Positions 32,387 through 40,735 of a stretch of DNA of 64,000 nt are shown in pieces. This DNA is from Pseudolabrys sp035650955. GTDB lineage: Bacteria; Pseudomonadota; Alphaproteobacteria; Rhizobiales; Xanthobacteraceae. Within the stretch, counting starts at the first letter, position 1. Every line of letters begins with the position of its first letter. A program made the translations under genes and the position numbers. The DNA lies in assembly GCA_035650955.1 (NCBI GenBank), contig DASRGR010000003.1:1-64000 (forward strand). Direction: 5' to 3'. The notes under the pieces were generated by a model. That model ran no database searches, was not told where the DNA came from, and saw only the letters and a list, made by a program, of their open reading frames with translations.

Positions 32387-33808
32387 GTGCGCACGCGCGT
32401 CATTCATCTCATCAATCCGAAAACCGACTCGCTTACGACACGTCCGCTCTATTTCAATCGTGCCCTCTATTCGCCTCTTGCCGGCCTTCTGGCCGTCGCG
32501 GCCTGCGTCCCGCGTGATCGCTACGACGTGGTGCTCACCGACGAGAACATCGAAACGATCGATTTCGACCTGAAGGCCGATCTCGTCGGCATTTCCGCGA
32601 TGACGAGCTACGTCAACCGCGGCTATGAGATCGCCGATGAGTTCCGCGCCAGGGGCATTCCGGTGGTGATGGGCGGGGTGCATCCGAGCTTCATGCCGGA
32701 TGAGGCCCTTGCGCACTGCGATGCCGTGGTCATCGGCGAGGTCGAGCTGGTGATCGACAGGCTGCTCGACGATCTGGAAAGCGGCGATATGAAAGGCACC
32801 TACAAGTCCGACAGGCTGCATCCGATGACCGGCCTGTCGATGCCACGCTACGACCTTCTCAAGAAGCACCGCTATGTCAACAAGACGTTCGTGCAGACCT
32901 CGCGCGGATGCCACCAGGGCTGCACGTTCTGCGCGGAGCCGCTGATGAACGGGCTCAGGTTCCGTTACCGGCCGGTCGACGAAGTGATCCATGAAATGGA
33001 GAATTGCGGCTCGCGCATCATCTCGATCAACGACGCCGACTTTTTCGGTACGCCCGAGCGGCCGAAGGAGGTTATGCGTGCGCTCAAGGGACGCAACATC
33101 CAGTGGCAGGCGGGCGTCACCTCGAAACTGGCGCAGGACGACCGCATGCTCGAGCTTGCGGCGGAAAGCGGCTGCACGCTGCTCAGCATCGGGTTCGAGT
33201 CGATATCCCGCTCGACGCTGACCAGTGTGCACAAGCACGTGAACCGTCCGGAGACGTTCGCCGCGCTGGTCGAGAAGGTGCACTCCTACGGGATCATGGT
33301 GTTCGGGCTGTTCATGTACGGCTTCGACGGCGACGACCTGTCGGTGTTCGACGAGACCGTCAAATTCAATCTCGATGCCGACTATGACGCCTGCGCCTAT
33401 TCGACGCTGACGCCCTATCCCGGCACGTTGACCTGGTACGAGATGAAGAAGGCAAACCGCATCGTTTCCTTTGACTGGACGATGTACGACCAGGGGCACG
33501 TGGTCTATCGACCGGCGCAGATGACGGGCGACGAACTTCGTATCGGTGTCGCCCACGCATACGAGAACTTCTATTCGGCCTCATCGATTGCCCGGAGATT
33601 TCCACTGCGCGGCAAACGCCAACGCGCCCAATGGCTGATCTACAATCTTTTCATGCGCAGGGGTGCGCTGACCGAGAATATTGAATCGATCGCCGCGCCG
33701 ACGGCGGAGCCCGATTTTGCCCCGATGCCGCCGATCCTCCCGGTCAAGCGCGAATGGCGCGCTGCCGTGCTCGAGGCGGCCGGCGGGCCGGGACCGCACA
33801 TGAGCTGA
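32387..33808 (+). CDS. Cobalamin-binding radical SAM protein
   Basis: A 473-residue enzyme. The N-terminal part (about 30-135) is a B12-binding Rossmann-like domain (DLVGISAMTSYV, PVVMGGVHPSFMPDEAL). The radical SAM domain follows with the 4Fe-4S motif CxxxCxxC at C175, C179 and C182 (SRGCHQGCTFC) and the downstream TIM-barrel segments (ISINDADFFG, LLSIGFES). B12-radical SAM enzymes often methylate unactivated carbons or rearrange rings (BchE/HpnP-like). The substrate is unknown. GTG 32387 has TAGGAG 6 nt upstream; an overlapping ATG at 32385 is out of frame. It stands alone. Confidence 0.88.
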   Translation: MRTRVIHLINPKTDSLTTRPLYFNRALYSPLAGLLAVAACVPRDRYDVVLTDENIETIDFDLKADLVGISAMTSYVNRGYEIADEFRARGIPVVMGGVHPSFMPDEALAHCDAVVIGEVELVIDRLLDDLESGDMKGTYKSDRLHPMTGLSMPRYDLLKKHRYVNKTFVQTSRGCHQGCTFCAEPLMNGLRFRYRPVDEVIHEMENCGSRIISINDADFFGTPERPKEVMRALKGRNIQWQAGVTSKLAQDDRMLELAAESGCTLLSIGFESISRSTLTSVHKHVNRPETFAALVEKVHSYGIMVFGLFMYGFDGDDLSVFDETVKFNLDADYDACAYSTLTPYPGTLTWYEMKKANRIVSFDWTMYDQGHVVYRPAQMTGDELRIGVAHAYENFYSASSIARRFPLRGKRQRAQWLIYNLFMRRGALTENIESIAAPTAEPDFAPMPPILPVKREWRAAVLEAAGGPGPHMS

Positions 33809-34893
33809 ACGCGGAGGCGCTGCTCGTCGCCGCCACGGAGTCACGCACGCGCGTGGGTGCGGGTATCCCTGATGGAGTGCGGCACTAGAATACTTGCGGT
33901 TTGTGGAACGGCCTCAGGCTACTGGTCGGATAGGCAACGGCCCTGTATCTTTGGCTCGCCGCCCCAGTTCTAGTGCCAAGAAATATTAGCAACCCACTTG
34001 CGGAAAGCGAGGGCTGGGGCGGCACCGAGCGGTAGGACATCCCAAGCCCCACGGCCCCAAAGCGAGAAACGACCAAACGACGTGATCGGTGCGGCCATCA
34101 TTGTCGCCAAGGTCGCGCCGGGCGGTAACGCCTCAGACACTACCGGTGGAAGGCCCTGACTGTATTCGTAAGGTATTTCCCAATGCGATCCCGCGTCGGT
34201 GCCGAAGGGTCGTCTGATCAGCGTCTCCAGACGCGGGCTGGGGAGCGGTGGCCGGGCGTTATGACTTCGCATCGGAGATGCAGTGCGAAGGCCCGGCTGC
34301 CCAAGTCGCGCTTGTCCCAGCGTGCCCGCCCGGTATGCCGGGGGCCGGTGATGGCCGGATTGGGTCGTGCTCCCGCCACGTGAGCGCAGCCTCAAAGTGC
34401 CTTGGCCTCGTTACGGTGGGATGTCAGGCAGCAGGCTTCGCCCTCACATGGTAGGAACGACCACCCGGGATGGTGCGGAGCACACCGCGCGTGGGATGCC
34501 TTGGGTTTGGCGGACTTACGGCTGCCTTTGCCGATCATTCGAACCCGAGCGGACCGCGAAGCGAAAAGGACTTCGACACGCTTCGATGTCGCGAGGCGTC
34601 GAGGCCCGCGGCTCCTTCGTGGACCCCTGGCGTCCCGCGCACCCTCGGTACTCTTTCGGCGACGCGGAACAAGGAAATGCAGGTGGACTCCGGCGCCTGA
34701 GCAAAAATCCGGGTGCGGAGCGTTGGCTAGGGCCGTTTGACAAGTGAATCTGTGATTGCGGGAGCGCGTGCCGCACGGCCATTGCGGGCATGTCCGGCAT
34801 CTGGTCCATCGACCAAACGCTTGCTATGGTTTTTAATTACCGCGACATTACTGCCACCAGTCTGAAGCCAAATTGACCGGACGGAGGTCGCGT
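33809..34893. other. 1.1-kb block without a convincing gene; possible dispersed or decayed element
   Basis: This is the longest gene-free stretch in the window. Frames are open on both strands but none has a Shine-Dalgarno, a domain or a sensible composition, and overlapping frames are equally open, as in non-coding GC-rich DNA. The left part has a 10-bp inverted repeat (33881-33977). A minus-strand frame (33970-34395) ends with a more protein-like stretch (LATMMAAPITSFGRFSLWGRG), which could be a relic of a gene. The right 150 bp should carry the promoter of the VWA gene. Confidence 0.5.
33881..33977. repeat. 97-bp segment bounded by perfect 10-bp inverted repeats
   Basis: GGCACTAGAA (33881-33890) and TTCTAGTGCC (33968-33977) are exact complements. 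The enclosed sequence has a further GGCC-rich inverted pair (GGCC near 33909, GGCC near 33939). It could be a miniature mobile element, an RNA with a long closing stem, or a remnant of a larger insertion. Confidence 0.45.
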
Positions 34894-36189
34894 ATGGCAC
34901 GGCAGACGGTTTTTCTGAGTGGACTTGTATTTTTCATTCTGACTGCTGTCCCTGCGGGCGCGCAAGAGAATCGCAGCATTGCGCTGATCCTGGACGCCTC
35001 GGGAAGCATGAACGCGAAGCTTGCGAGCGGCGGCTCGCGCATCGATGCGGCGAAGGCGGCGGTCTCCGCATTCGTGGAGAAGCTCGATCCCAAGATCCGT
35101 CTCGGCTACCGCGCCTACGGGCATCAGTCACCGACCAAGCAGCATAACTGCAAGGACACCGAGCTGCTGGTCGGCTTCGGACCGGCCGGCAACAACAGGG
35201 CCGCCGTGATCGAGAAGACCAAAGGCGTGAAGGCGCAAGGCTACACGCCGATCACTTACGTGATCACGCTCGCCGCCGAGGACGTCAGGAAAGAGCCAGG
35301 CGAGCACGTCGTCGTGCTGGTGAGCGACGGCAAGGAGACCTGCGAAGGCGATCCCTGCGCCGCGGCAAAGGCGCTGGCGGCGGCCGACGCGAAGCTCGTC
35401 GTGCACACCATCGGCTTCAACGTCGACGTCGCCGCGCGCTACCAGCTGCAGTGCATCGCGAAGGCTGCGCGCGGCAGCTATTCCGACGCATCCGCCGCTG
35501 CCGATCTCGGCGCCAAGCTCGGCGAGCTTGCCGCGGCGAAACAGGAACCGCCGCAGCCGCCGCAGAGCCGGACCGCGATCACCGTGCAGCAGCCGAAAGA
35601 GGGAACGCTGCAGATCAAGAACGCGGACTCGGCCGGCGGCCACAAGGTGACCGAGGCCGAGAGCGGCAAGGAAGTCGCGTCGATGTCCGCCTTCAAATGG
35701 AGCATCGAGCTTCCGGCCGGGCTCTACAACGTGACGTTCGGGCCATCCGTCTGGAAGAGTGTCGAGGTCAAGGGTGGAGAAACAACCGTGCTCGATCCGG
35801 GCACGATCGAAGTGAAAAATGCCGCGGCAGCAGGGCACCGGGTTCTCGACTGGGAGACCGGCACCGAGGTCGGAAAAATCTCGTCCTTCAAGCGGCGGCT
35901 GACCGTGCTGCCTTCGACCTTCACCGTCATGTTCGGCAGCGCCGAATGGGCAAATGTCGAGGTGAAGGCCGGCGAGAACAAGGTGCTCAATCCGGCGGTG
36001 ATCGCGGTGAAAGGCGGGCAGGTGAAGCGTCACAAGGTGCAGACCGAGGACGGCAAGACCGTTGCGACGCTGTCGGGCTTCACCTCGACGCTGCCGGTGC
36101 CGCCGGGCAAATATACGATCGAGGTGGGAAATCAGAAAGTGCCGCTCGACCTGGTCGAGGGTCAGCGCATGGAAATTGATGTGCCCTGA
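34894..36189 (+). CDS. Secreted von Willebrand factor A domain protein
   Basis: A 431-residue protein with a Sec signal (residues 1-24, cleavage after GAQ region). The VWA domain (about 27-200) has the metal-ion-dependent adhesion motif DASGSMN (D34) and the second-strand VVVLVSDGKETCEGD. After a Pro/Gln linker come three similar beta-rich repeats (about 230-430; IKNADSAGGHKVTEAESGKEVASM and VKNAAAAGHRVLDWETGTEVGKI are two copies). Likely a periplasmic or surface protein that binds a partner in a metal-dependent way. ATG 34894 follows GGAGG. The next gene, 28 bp downstream, is probably its partner. Confidence 0.85.
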   Translation: MARQTVFLSGLVFFILTAVPAGAQENRSIALILDASGSMNAKLASGGSRIDAAKAAVSAFVEKLDPKIRLGYRAYGHQSPTKQHNCKDTELLVGFGPAGNNRAAVIEKTKGVKAQGYTPITYVITLAAEDVRKEPGEHVVVLVSDGKETCEGDPCAAAKALAAADAKLVVHTIGFNVDVAARYQLQCIAKAARGSYSDASAAADLGAKLGELAAAKQEPPQPPQSRTAITVQQPKEGTLQIKNADSAGGHKVTEAESGKEVASMSAFKWSIELPAGLYNVTFGPSVWKSVEVKGGETTVLDPGTIEVKNAAAAGHRVLDWETGTEVGKISSFKRRLTVLPSTFTVMFGSAEWANVEVKAGENKVLNPAVIAVKGGQVKRHKVQTEDGKTVATLSGFTSTLPVPPGKYTIEVGNQKVPLDLVEGQRMEIDVP

Positions 36190-36217
36190 GTGGTTGCTCG
36201 GGATGAAGGGGGCGACG

Positions 36218-37453
36218 ATGAAACTCTCTTCCGTGTACGTTTCCACGGCGCTTGCAATTGCCCTGGGCGCGACGACTCCCGACGGAATAGCGCACGGCCA
36301 GGGCGCGGCGGGCTCCGGCACCGAGGTTTTCCCGACGATCTTCACCAACGACAGTGTCGATCCGTCAGCGGATGGCGCCAGGCAATTTCAGAACGCCGCG
36401 GCGAACGCGACTCGCCAGGGCGATTGCGTCAGGGCCAGGGTTACTGTCGTCGTTCCGAAGGGCGACCCCCTTTTTCAGCCGTCGCTGGCGGCGGCACGGC
36501 GCGACGCACTGCTGCAGTTGCTCGGCGACCAGGCCCGCTATTTCCGGTTCGATCTCGATACTGAAGGGAAAGCAAACCAGAACGACGTGAAGATGGAGTA
36601 CCTGACAGGGCCTGACCACGAGCCACCCCGGTTGTCCGTCACGTGGACGCCGCCAAACGGGCACAGGGTCAAGCCGGGAGACAAGATCAAGGCAGACGCG
36701 AGGGCCCGCGACGACGCCAATCGCTGGCAGACCGGGGTGAAGGAAATCAATTTTCTGGTGCGGCCGGAGAACCGGCTGTTTGGCTTCCATCAATTTGATC
36801 GGCAATGCGAGGGCGAAGTGCGCACCAATCAGACCGCCCAGGACTACACGGTTCCTGACAATCCTCCGCCGCTCATCCGCCTCGCCGTGCAGGCGATAGA
36901 CTATGCCGGCAACGAGGTCGATCAGCTGGCGGAATTTCCGACAGCCGACTGGGTAGGGACGCTTGTCTGGTCGATGGACGTCAATATAGAGCCGACGCAA
37001 ACGAGCACCGGCACCCATGCCAAGCGCTCCGGCCGCGCAGACCTCGGGCTGACACAAAAGCGGGACGGCACCGTCGAAGGAACGCTGCGGGGCAGTCAGA
37101 CTTCGGATAACTGGTGGGGCTATGCCGGCGGCACACAGTTTTGCCGCTGGCGGACGGAAGCTCCGGCTGACGTGCGGGCAAAACTCGATGGCGCGTATGA
37201 GCAGGCGCGCGGCTATCCGATGTTTCAGGCGAGCGAAGTCGTGGCTACGATTCGCGAGCAACTGGTTGAAAGCCGCAAATGCATGAGCCCGACCGTTCAG
37301 TCGGATGTCAGCCAGGAGCTGAAAGGCATGCTGCCGGGCCTCGTCCATAAATTGGCCCGCAGCGGCGACAACCGCTATGTTGCGAAAGAGGACATTCTGA
37401 CCGGCGGCCTCGAGGCGCACTACGTGCTGACGCTGCGGCGCGCCGAGAACTGA
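36218..37453 (+). CDS. Secreted protein of unknown function, linked to the VWA gene
   Basis: A 411-residue protein with a Sec signal (residues 1-28). The mature part has FTNDSVDPSADGARQFQNAAANATRQG near the start. Later comes a segment with beta-sandwich character (LSVTWTPPNGHRVKPGDKIKADARARDDANRW, RLAVQAIDYAGNEVDQ), like the Ig-like folds that sense or bind other proteins. No known enzyme motif is seen. The spacing (28 bp) and shared orientation suggest an operon with the VWA protein. The ATG at 36218 is chosen for the signal peptide; an ATG at 36203 is also in frame. Confidence 0.65.
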   Translation: MKLSSVYVSTALAIALGATTPDGIAHGQGAAGSGTEVFPTIFTNDSVDPSADGARQFQNAAANATRQGDCVRARVTVVVPKGDPLFQPSLAAARRDALLQLLGDQARYFRFDLDTEGKANQNDVKMEYLTGPDHEPPRLSVTWTPPNGHRVKPGDKIKADARARDDANRWQTGVKEINFLVRPENRLFGFHQFDRQCEGEVRTNQTAQDYTVPDNPPPLIRLAVQAIDYAGNEVDQLAEFPTADWVGTLVWSMDVNIEPTQTSTGTHAKRSGRADLGLTQKRDGTVEGTLRGSQTSDNWWGYAGGTQFCRWRTEAPADVRAKLDGAYEQARGYPMFQASEVVATIREQLVESRKCMSPTVQSDVSQELKGMLPGLVHKLARSGDNRYVAKEDILTGGLEAHYVLTLRRAEN

Positions 37454-37553
37454 TCCTTCGACGCTTGCAAAAGACACGCGACCCCACACAATGCCCATGA
37501 ATGGCAAGGACGCACACCTTGTGCGTGTGCCTGAATGACGGGGTAGTTCTGTA

Positions 37554-38366
37554 ATGCCTTTGTACATCTGTACCGCCTGCGGCACGCAATATCCCGAGCG
37601 CGCGCAGCCGCCTGCCGAATGCGCGATCTGCGAGGAGGAACGGCAATACGTGCCGCCGCGCGGGCAGACCTGGACCACGCTGCCGGCGCTGCAGCAGAGC
37701 CACATGAATGCCTTCCACGAATATGATGACGGCATCATCGGCATCGGCGCCGGCTTCGCCATCGGCCAGCGCGCGTTGCTGGTACGCACGGAAGGCGGCA
37801 ATCTTCTCTGGGACTGCGTCGCGACCCTCGATCCCGCGACCGTCAGCCTTATCATGGGCATGGGCGGCCTGAAGGCGATCGCGATCTCGCATCCGCATTT
37901 CTACACGACGATGAACGAATGGGCGGAAGCCTTCGGTTGCCCGATTCATCTCAATGCCGCCGACCAGGACTGGATCATGCGCAAGGGGCCCGCGATCAAG
38001 TTGTGGCAGGGCGACACGCTGAAGCTCTGGGACGGCGTTACACTCGTGCGATGTGGCGGGCATTTCCCGGGCGGCACGGTGATGCACTGGGCGGGCGGGG
38101 CAGGCGGGCGCGGCATCGTCTGCTCAGGCGACATCCTGGCCATCACCCAGGACCGGAAATGGTTTTCCTTCATGCGCAGCTATCCGAATTTTCTTCCGCT
38201 GTCGAAGCGGGAGGTCGAGCACATCGGCAGGGCGATGGCGCCGTTCAAGTTCGAGGCTGTCTACGGTCACTATTTCGACCGCGTGATCGCGAAGGAGGCC
38301 AAGCAGGTGCTGGAAAAATCGGTCGCGCGCTATGTCGCGGCGATCGAAGGCACGCGGGGCTATTGA
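37554..38366 (+). CDS. MBL-fold hydrolase with N-terminal zinc-ribbon
   Basis: A 270-residue protein. The first 30 residues are a rubredoxin/zinc-ribbon-like module with C6-x2-C9 (ICTACG) and C23-x2-C26 (CAICEE). The rest is a metallo-beta-lactamase fold, including the ISHPHFYTTMNEWA segment in place of the usual HxHxDH motif, GGHFPGGTVMHW and IVCSGDILAI. The first metal motif is reduced (SHPHFYT), so hydrolysis may be altered. Family members of this kind are annotated as MBL-fold metallo-hydrolases without a known substrate. The gene is preceded by a promoter-less looking 100 bp and followed by a palindromic repeat. Confidence 0.85.
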   Translation: MPLYICTACGTQYPERAQPPAECAICEEERQYVPPRGQTWTTLPALQQSHMNAFHEYDDGIIGIGAGFAIGQRALLVRTEGGNLLWDCVATLDPATVSLIMGMGGLKAIAISHPHFYTTMNEWAEAFGCPIHLNAADQDWIMRKGPAIKLWQGDTLKLWDGVTLVRCGGHFPGGTVMHWAGGAGGRGIVCSGDILAITQDRKWFSFMRSYPNFLPLSKREVEHIGRAMAPFKFEAVYGHYFDRVIAKEAKQVLEKSVARYVAAIEGTRGY

Positions 38367-38391
38367 TCACCGGATCCTCACCACGGCGACG

Positions 38392-38491
38392 TGCGCGGGC
38401 TTGGCCCGCGCATCCATGATGAATTGCCACGAGCACATCCCCACGGTTTTTCGTTGGGGCACGGTGTCATGGATGCCGGGTCAAGCCCGGC
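38392..38491. repeat. Compound palindromic intergenic repeat, copy 2 (in a gene-poor 480-bp gap)
   Basis: Hairpin GCGCGGGC/GCCCGCGC (38393-38411), outer inverted repeat CATCCATGA (38411-38419) with TCATGGATG (38467-38475), a central CCCCA/TGGGG hairpin, and GCCGGG/CCCGGC (38475-38491). It is the same architecture as the copies near 1 kb and 60 kb. The remaining gap 38492-38847 shows no plausible gene. Confidence 0.75.
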
Positions 38492-38847
38492 AATGACCGG
38501 CGCTCACTGCGAAGGGCAAAAACTGAACCGGCCGCGCAGACGCCGGGTGGGAGTACGGCGGCTCCGCGCGGCCGGTAGGTGACAAGGTGCGCCTTTCACA
38601 GCCACATATTCGAGCAGGTTGCCGCGGTAGGTCGCGTCATTGCTCGTGAGGCGATCATCCGCCCCAGCCATGAATTCCGGCTTAATCCGAATCCGCAAAT
38701 GATCACGGGACTGGAACCCAGCCGCGATCCATGCTGCAGCCGGATACCGGGCGCGATCAACTTATCGCGACCACGCGGGAGTTTCATCGCGGCATCGCGC
38801 CATTTGCATCGAATTTTTCGCAACAGCGGCGAAAATTCGAAGCCGGG

Positions 38848-39564
38848 TCACTCGTTATCCTTGCCTTCCTTGTCGCCCTTGCCGCCGAGCTGCTTGAGCT
38901 TGGCGAACACGGCGCTGACGTCGAGCTCGCCGGACTTCTTCTCCGGCTCTGCTGCGGCGATTTCGGCTTCCTTGCGCGCGGTAGTTTCGGCGGCGGGCAG
39001 CAGGGTTGCGCCGGTGTCGACAGGCGCGGGCTTTTCCTTGTTCGCGCGCTGCACTTCAAGGTCGAGCTCGATCTGCGAGGTGAGGCCGAGCGTCACCGGG
39101 TCCATCGGCGTCAGGTTGGCCGAGTTCCAGTGCGTGCGGTCGCGAATCGAGGCGATTGTCGACTTGGTCGTGCCGACGAGGCGCATGATCGCACTGTCCT
39201 TGAGCTCGGGATGATTTCGCACCAGCCACAGAATGGCGTTCGGCCGGTCCTGCCGGCGCGATACGGGCGTATAGCGCGGGCCCTTTCGGCCGCGCTCGGC
39301 GGACGGGACCCCGACTTTCGGCTCGGTCAGCTTGAGACGCAGGTCCGGATTTTTTTCGGCCTCGGCGATCTGCTCGCGGGTCAACTGGCCGGTCAGGATC
39401 GGGTCCAAGCCCTTGATTCCCTGCGCGGCGTCGCCGTCGGCGATGGCCTTCACCTCGAGCGGGTGCAGCTTGCAGAACTCGGCGATCTGGTCGAACGACA
39501 GCGCGGTGTTGTCCAGAAGCCAGACGGCGGTCGCCTTCGGCATCAAGGGTGCTGCGGTCGCCAT
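38848..39564 (-). CDS. trcR: TrcR / DUF1013 cell cycle transcriptional regulator
   Basis: A 238-residue protein matching DUF1013 over its length: PLMPKATAVWLLDNTALSFDQIAEFCKLHPLEVKAIADGD with a helix-turn-helix, then the conserved GPRYTPVSRRQDRPNAILWLVRNHPELKDSAIMRLVGTTKSTI block, then an acidic/Lys-rich tail. The family is alphaproteobacterial and is named TrcR for its role as a transcriptional regulator linked to the cell cycle. ATG 39564 fits the start of the conserved region. It is divergent from ispH. Confidence 0.9.
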   Translation of the reverse strand: MATAAPLMPKATAVWLLDNTALSFDQIAEFCKLHPLEVKAIADGDAAQGIKGLDPILTGQLTREQIAEAEKNPDLRLKLTEPKVGVPSAERGRKGPRYTPVSRRQDRPNAILWLVRNHPELKDSAIMRLVGTTKSTIASIRDRTHWNSANLTPMDPVTLGLTSQIELDLEVQRANKEKPAPVDTGATLLPAAETTARKEAEIAAAEPEKKSGELDVSAVFAKLKQLGGKGDKEGKDNE

Positions 39565-39753
39565 GGCAAAATCTCCTCTACGCTTCGCCCGCCCCTCGGG
39601 CGAAGCACCAGATCATCGGTGATGATCGGAAAGTGGCCGGAATATAGGGGGAGAGGGCTGGCCATGCAACCGTTCCGCTTGACAGGAGCCGCCGTCGCAC
39701 CCCATGTCGGGGGTTGAAACACGCGCTGAAAACGCGCGATTTCAAGGAAACGG

Positions 39754-40728
39754 ATGCCGGAAAGCCTGCCAAAGCCGACCCTGAAGGTGCTGCTCTGCTC
39801 GCCACGCGGATTCTGCGCCGGGGTGGTCCGTGCGATCGAGTCGGTGGAGCGGGCCCTCGCGATCTACGGGGCACCCGTCTATGTGCGGCATGAGATCGTG
39901 CACAATCGTTACGTCGTCGACAGCCTGCGCAAGAAGGGCGCGATCTTCGTCGAGGAACTGAGCGAAATTCCCGACGACAACGTGCCGGTGATCTTCTCCG
40001 CGCACGGGGTGCCGCGCTCGGTTCCGGAAGAGGCTTCGCGCCGCAATCTGATCTCGCTGGACGCGACCTGCCCGCTGGTGACGAAGGTCCATCGCGAGGC
40101 GGAGATCCATTACCGGCGCGGGCGCGAGATCGTGCTGATCGGGCACGCCGGTCATCCGGAAGTTGTCGGCACCATGGGTCAGCTTCCCGCGGGGAGCATC
40201 ACGCTGGTGCAGACCACCGACGACATCGACAACTTCACGCCGCGCGATGAAAGCAGGCTCGCATATGTGACGCAGACGACCCTGTCGGTCGATGATACGG
40301 CCGATATGGTCGATCATCTCAAGAAGAAATTTCCCAACATCGTCGGGCCGCACAAGGAAGACATCTGCTACGCGACCACGAACCGTCAGGAAGCGGTCAA
40401 GCGCGTGGCGCCGATCGTCGATGCCATGATCGTCGTGGGTGCACCGAATTCGTCGAATTCGCAAAGGCTGCGCGAAGTTGCCCAGCGCTCCGGCTGCCCC
40501 CGCGCGGTCCTGGTGCAGCGGGCGGCCGACATCAACTGGAACTACTTCGACGGAGTCAGTACGATCGGTGTCACGGCGGGCGCCTCGGCGCCGGAAGTAC
40601 TGGTCGAGGAAATACTGGGGGCGCTTTCCGATCGTTTCGAGATCGAGCTCGAGACCGTGACTGCCACCGAGGAGGGAGTGTTTTTCCCGCTGCCCCGCCC
40701 GCTGCGGGAGCACGAGCCGGCGGAGTAG
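39754..40728 (+). CDS. ispH: 4-hydroxy-3-methylbut-2-enyl diphosphate reductase
   Basis: A 324-residue iron-sulfur enzyme that makes IPP and DMAPP in the last step of the MEP isoprenoid pathway. The three cluster cysteines are present in RGFCAGV, DATCPLV and near the SNSQRL/GC segment (SGCP region). The conserved HGVP, GHPEVVGT and GASAPE motifs are also seen. It leads a three-gene run with thrB (7 bp gap) and rnhA, an arrangement conserved in Rhizobiales. Confidence 0.97.
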   Translation: MPESLPKPTLKVLLCSPRGFCAGVVRAIESVERALAIYGAPVYVRHEIVHNRYVVDSLRKKGAIFVEELSEIPDDNVPVIFSAHGVPRSVPEEASRRNLISLDATCPLVTKVHREAEIHYRRGREIVLIGHAGHPEVVGTMGQLPAGSITLVQTTDDIDNFTPRDESRLAYVTQTTLSVDDTADMVDHLKKKFPNIVGPHKEDICYATTNRQEAVKRVAPIVDAMIVVGAPNSSNSQRLREVAQRSGCPRAVLVQRAADINWNYFDGVSTIGVTAGASAPEVLVEEILGALSDRFEIELETVTATEEGVFFPLPRPLREHEPAE

Positions 40729-40735
40729 CGCTTAC

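Noticed and set aside
32180..32400. ECF sigma (EcfG-type GGAAC...CGTT) promoter before the radical SAM gene
   Set aside because: GGAAC is present near 32327 but the CGTT element is not at the required 16-17 bp distance.
34402..34740. 112-aa plus-strand frame in the gene-free block
   Set aside because: Arg/Leu/Pro-rich with equally open overlapping frames and no ribosome site; more like non-coding DNA.
36365..37861. 498-aa minus-strand frame opposite the secreted partner of the VWA gene
   Set aside because: No start signal or domain, and it runs across two plus-strand genes.
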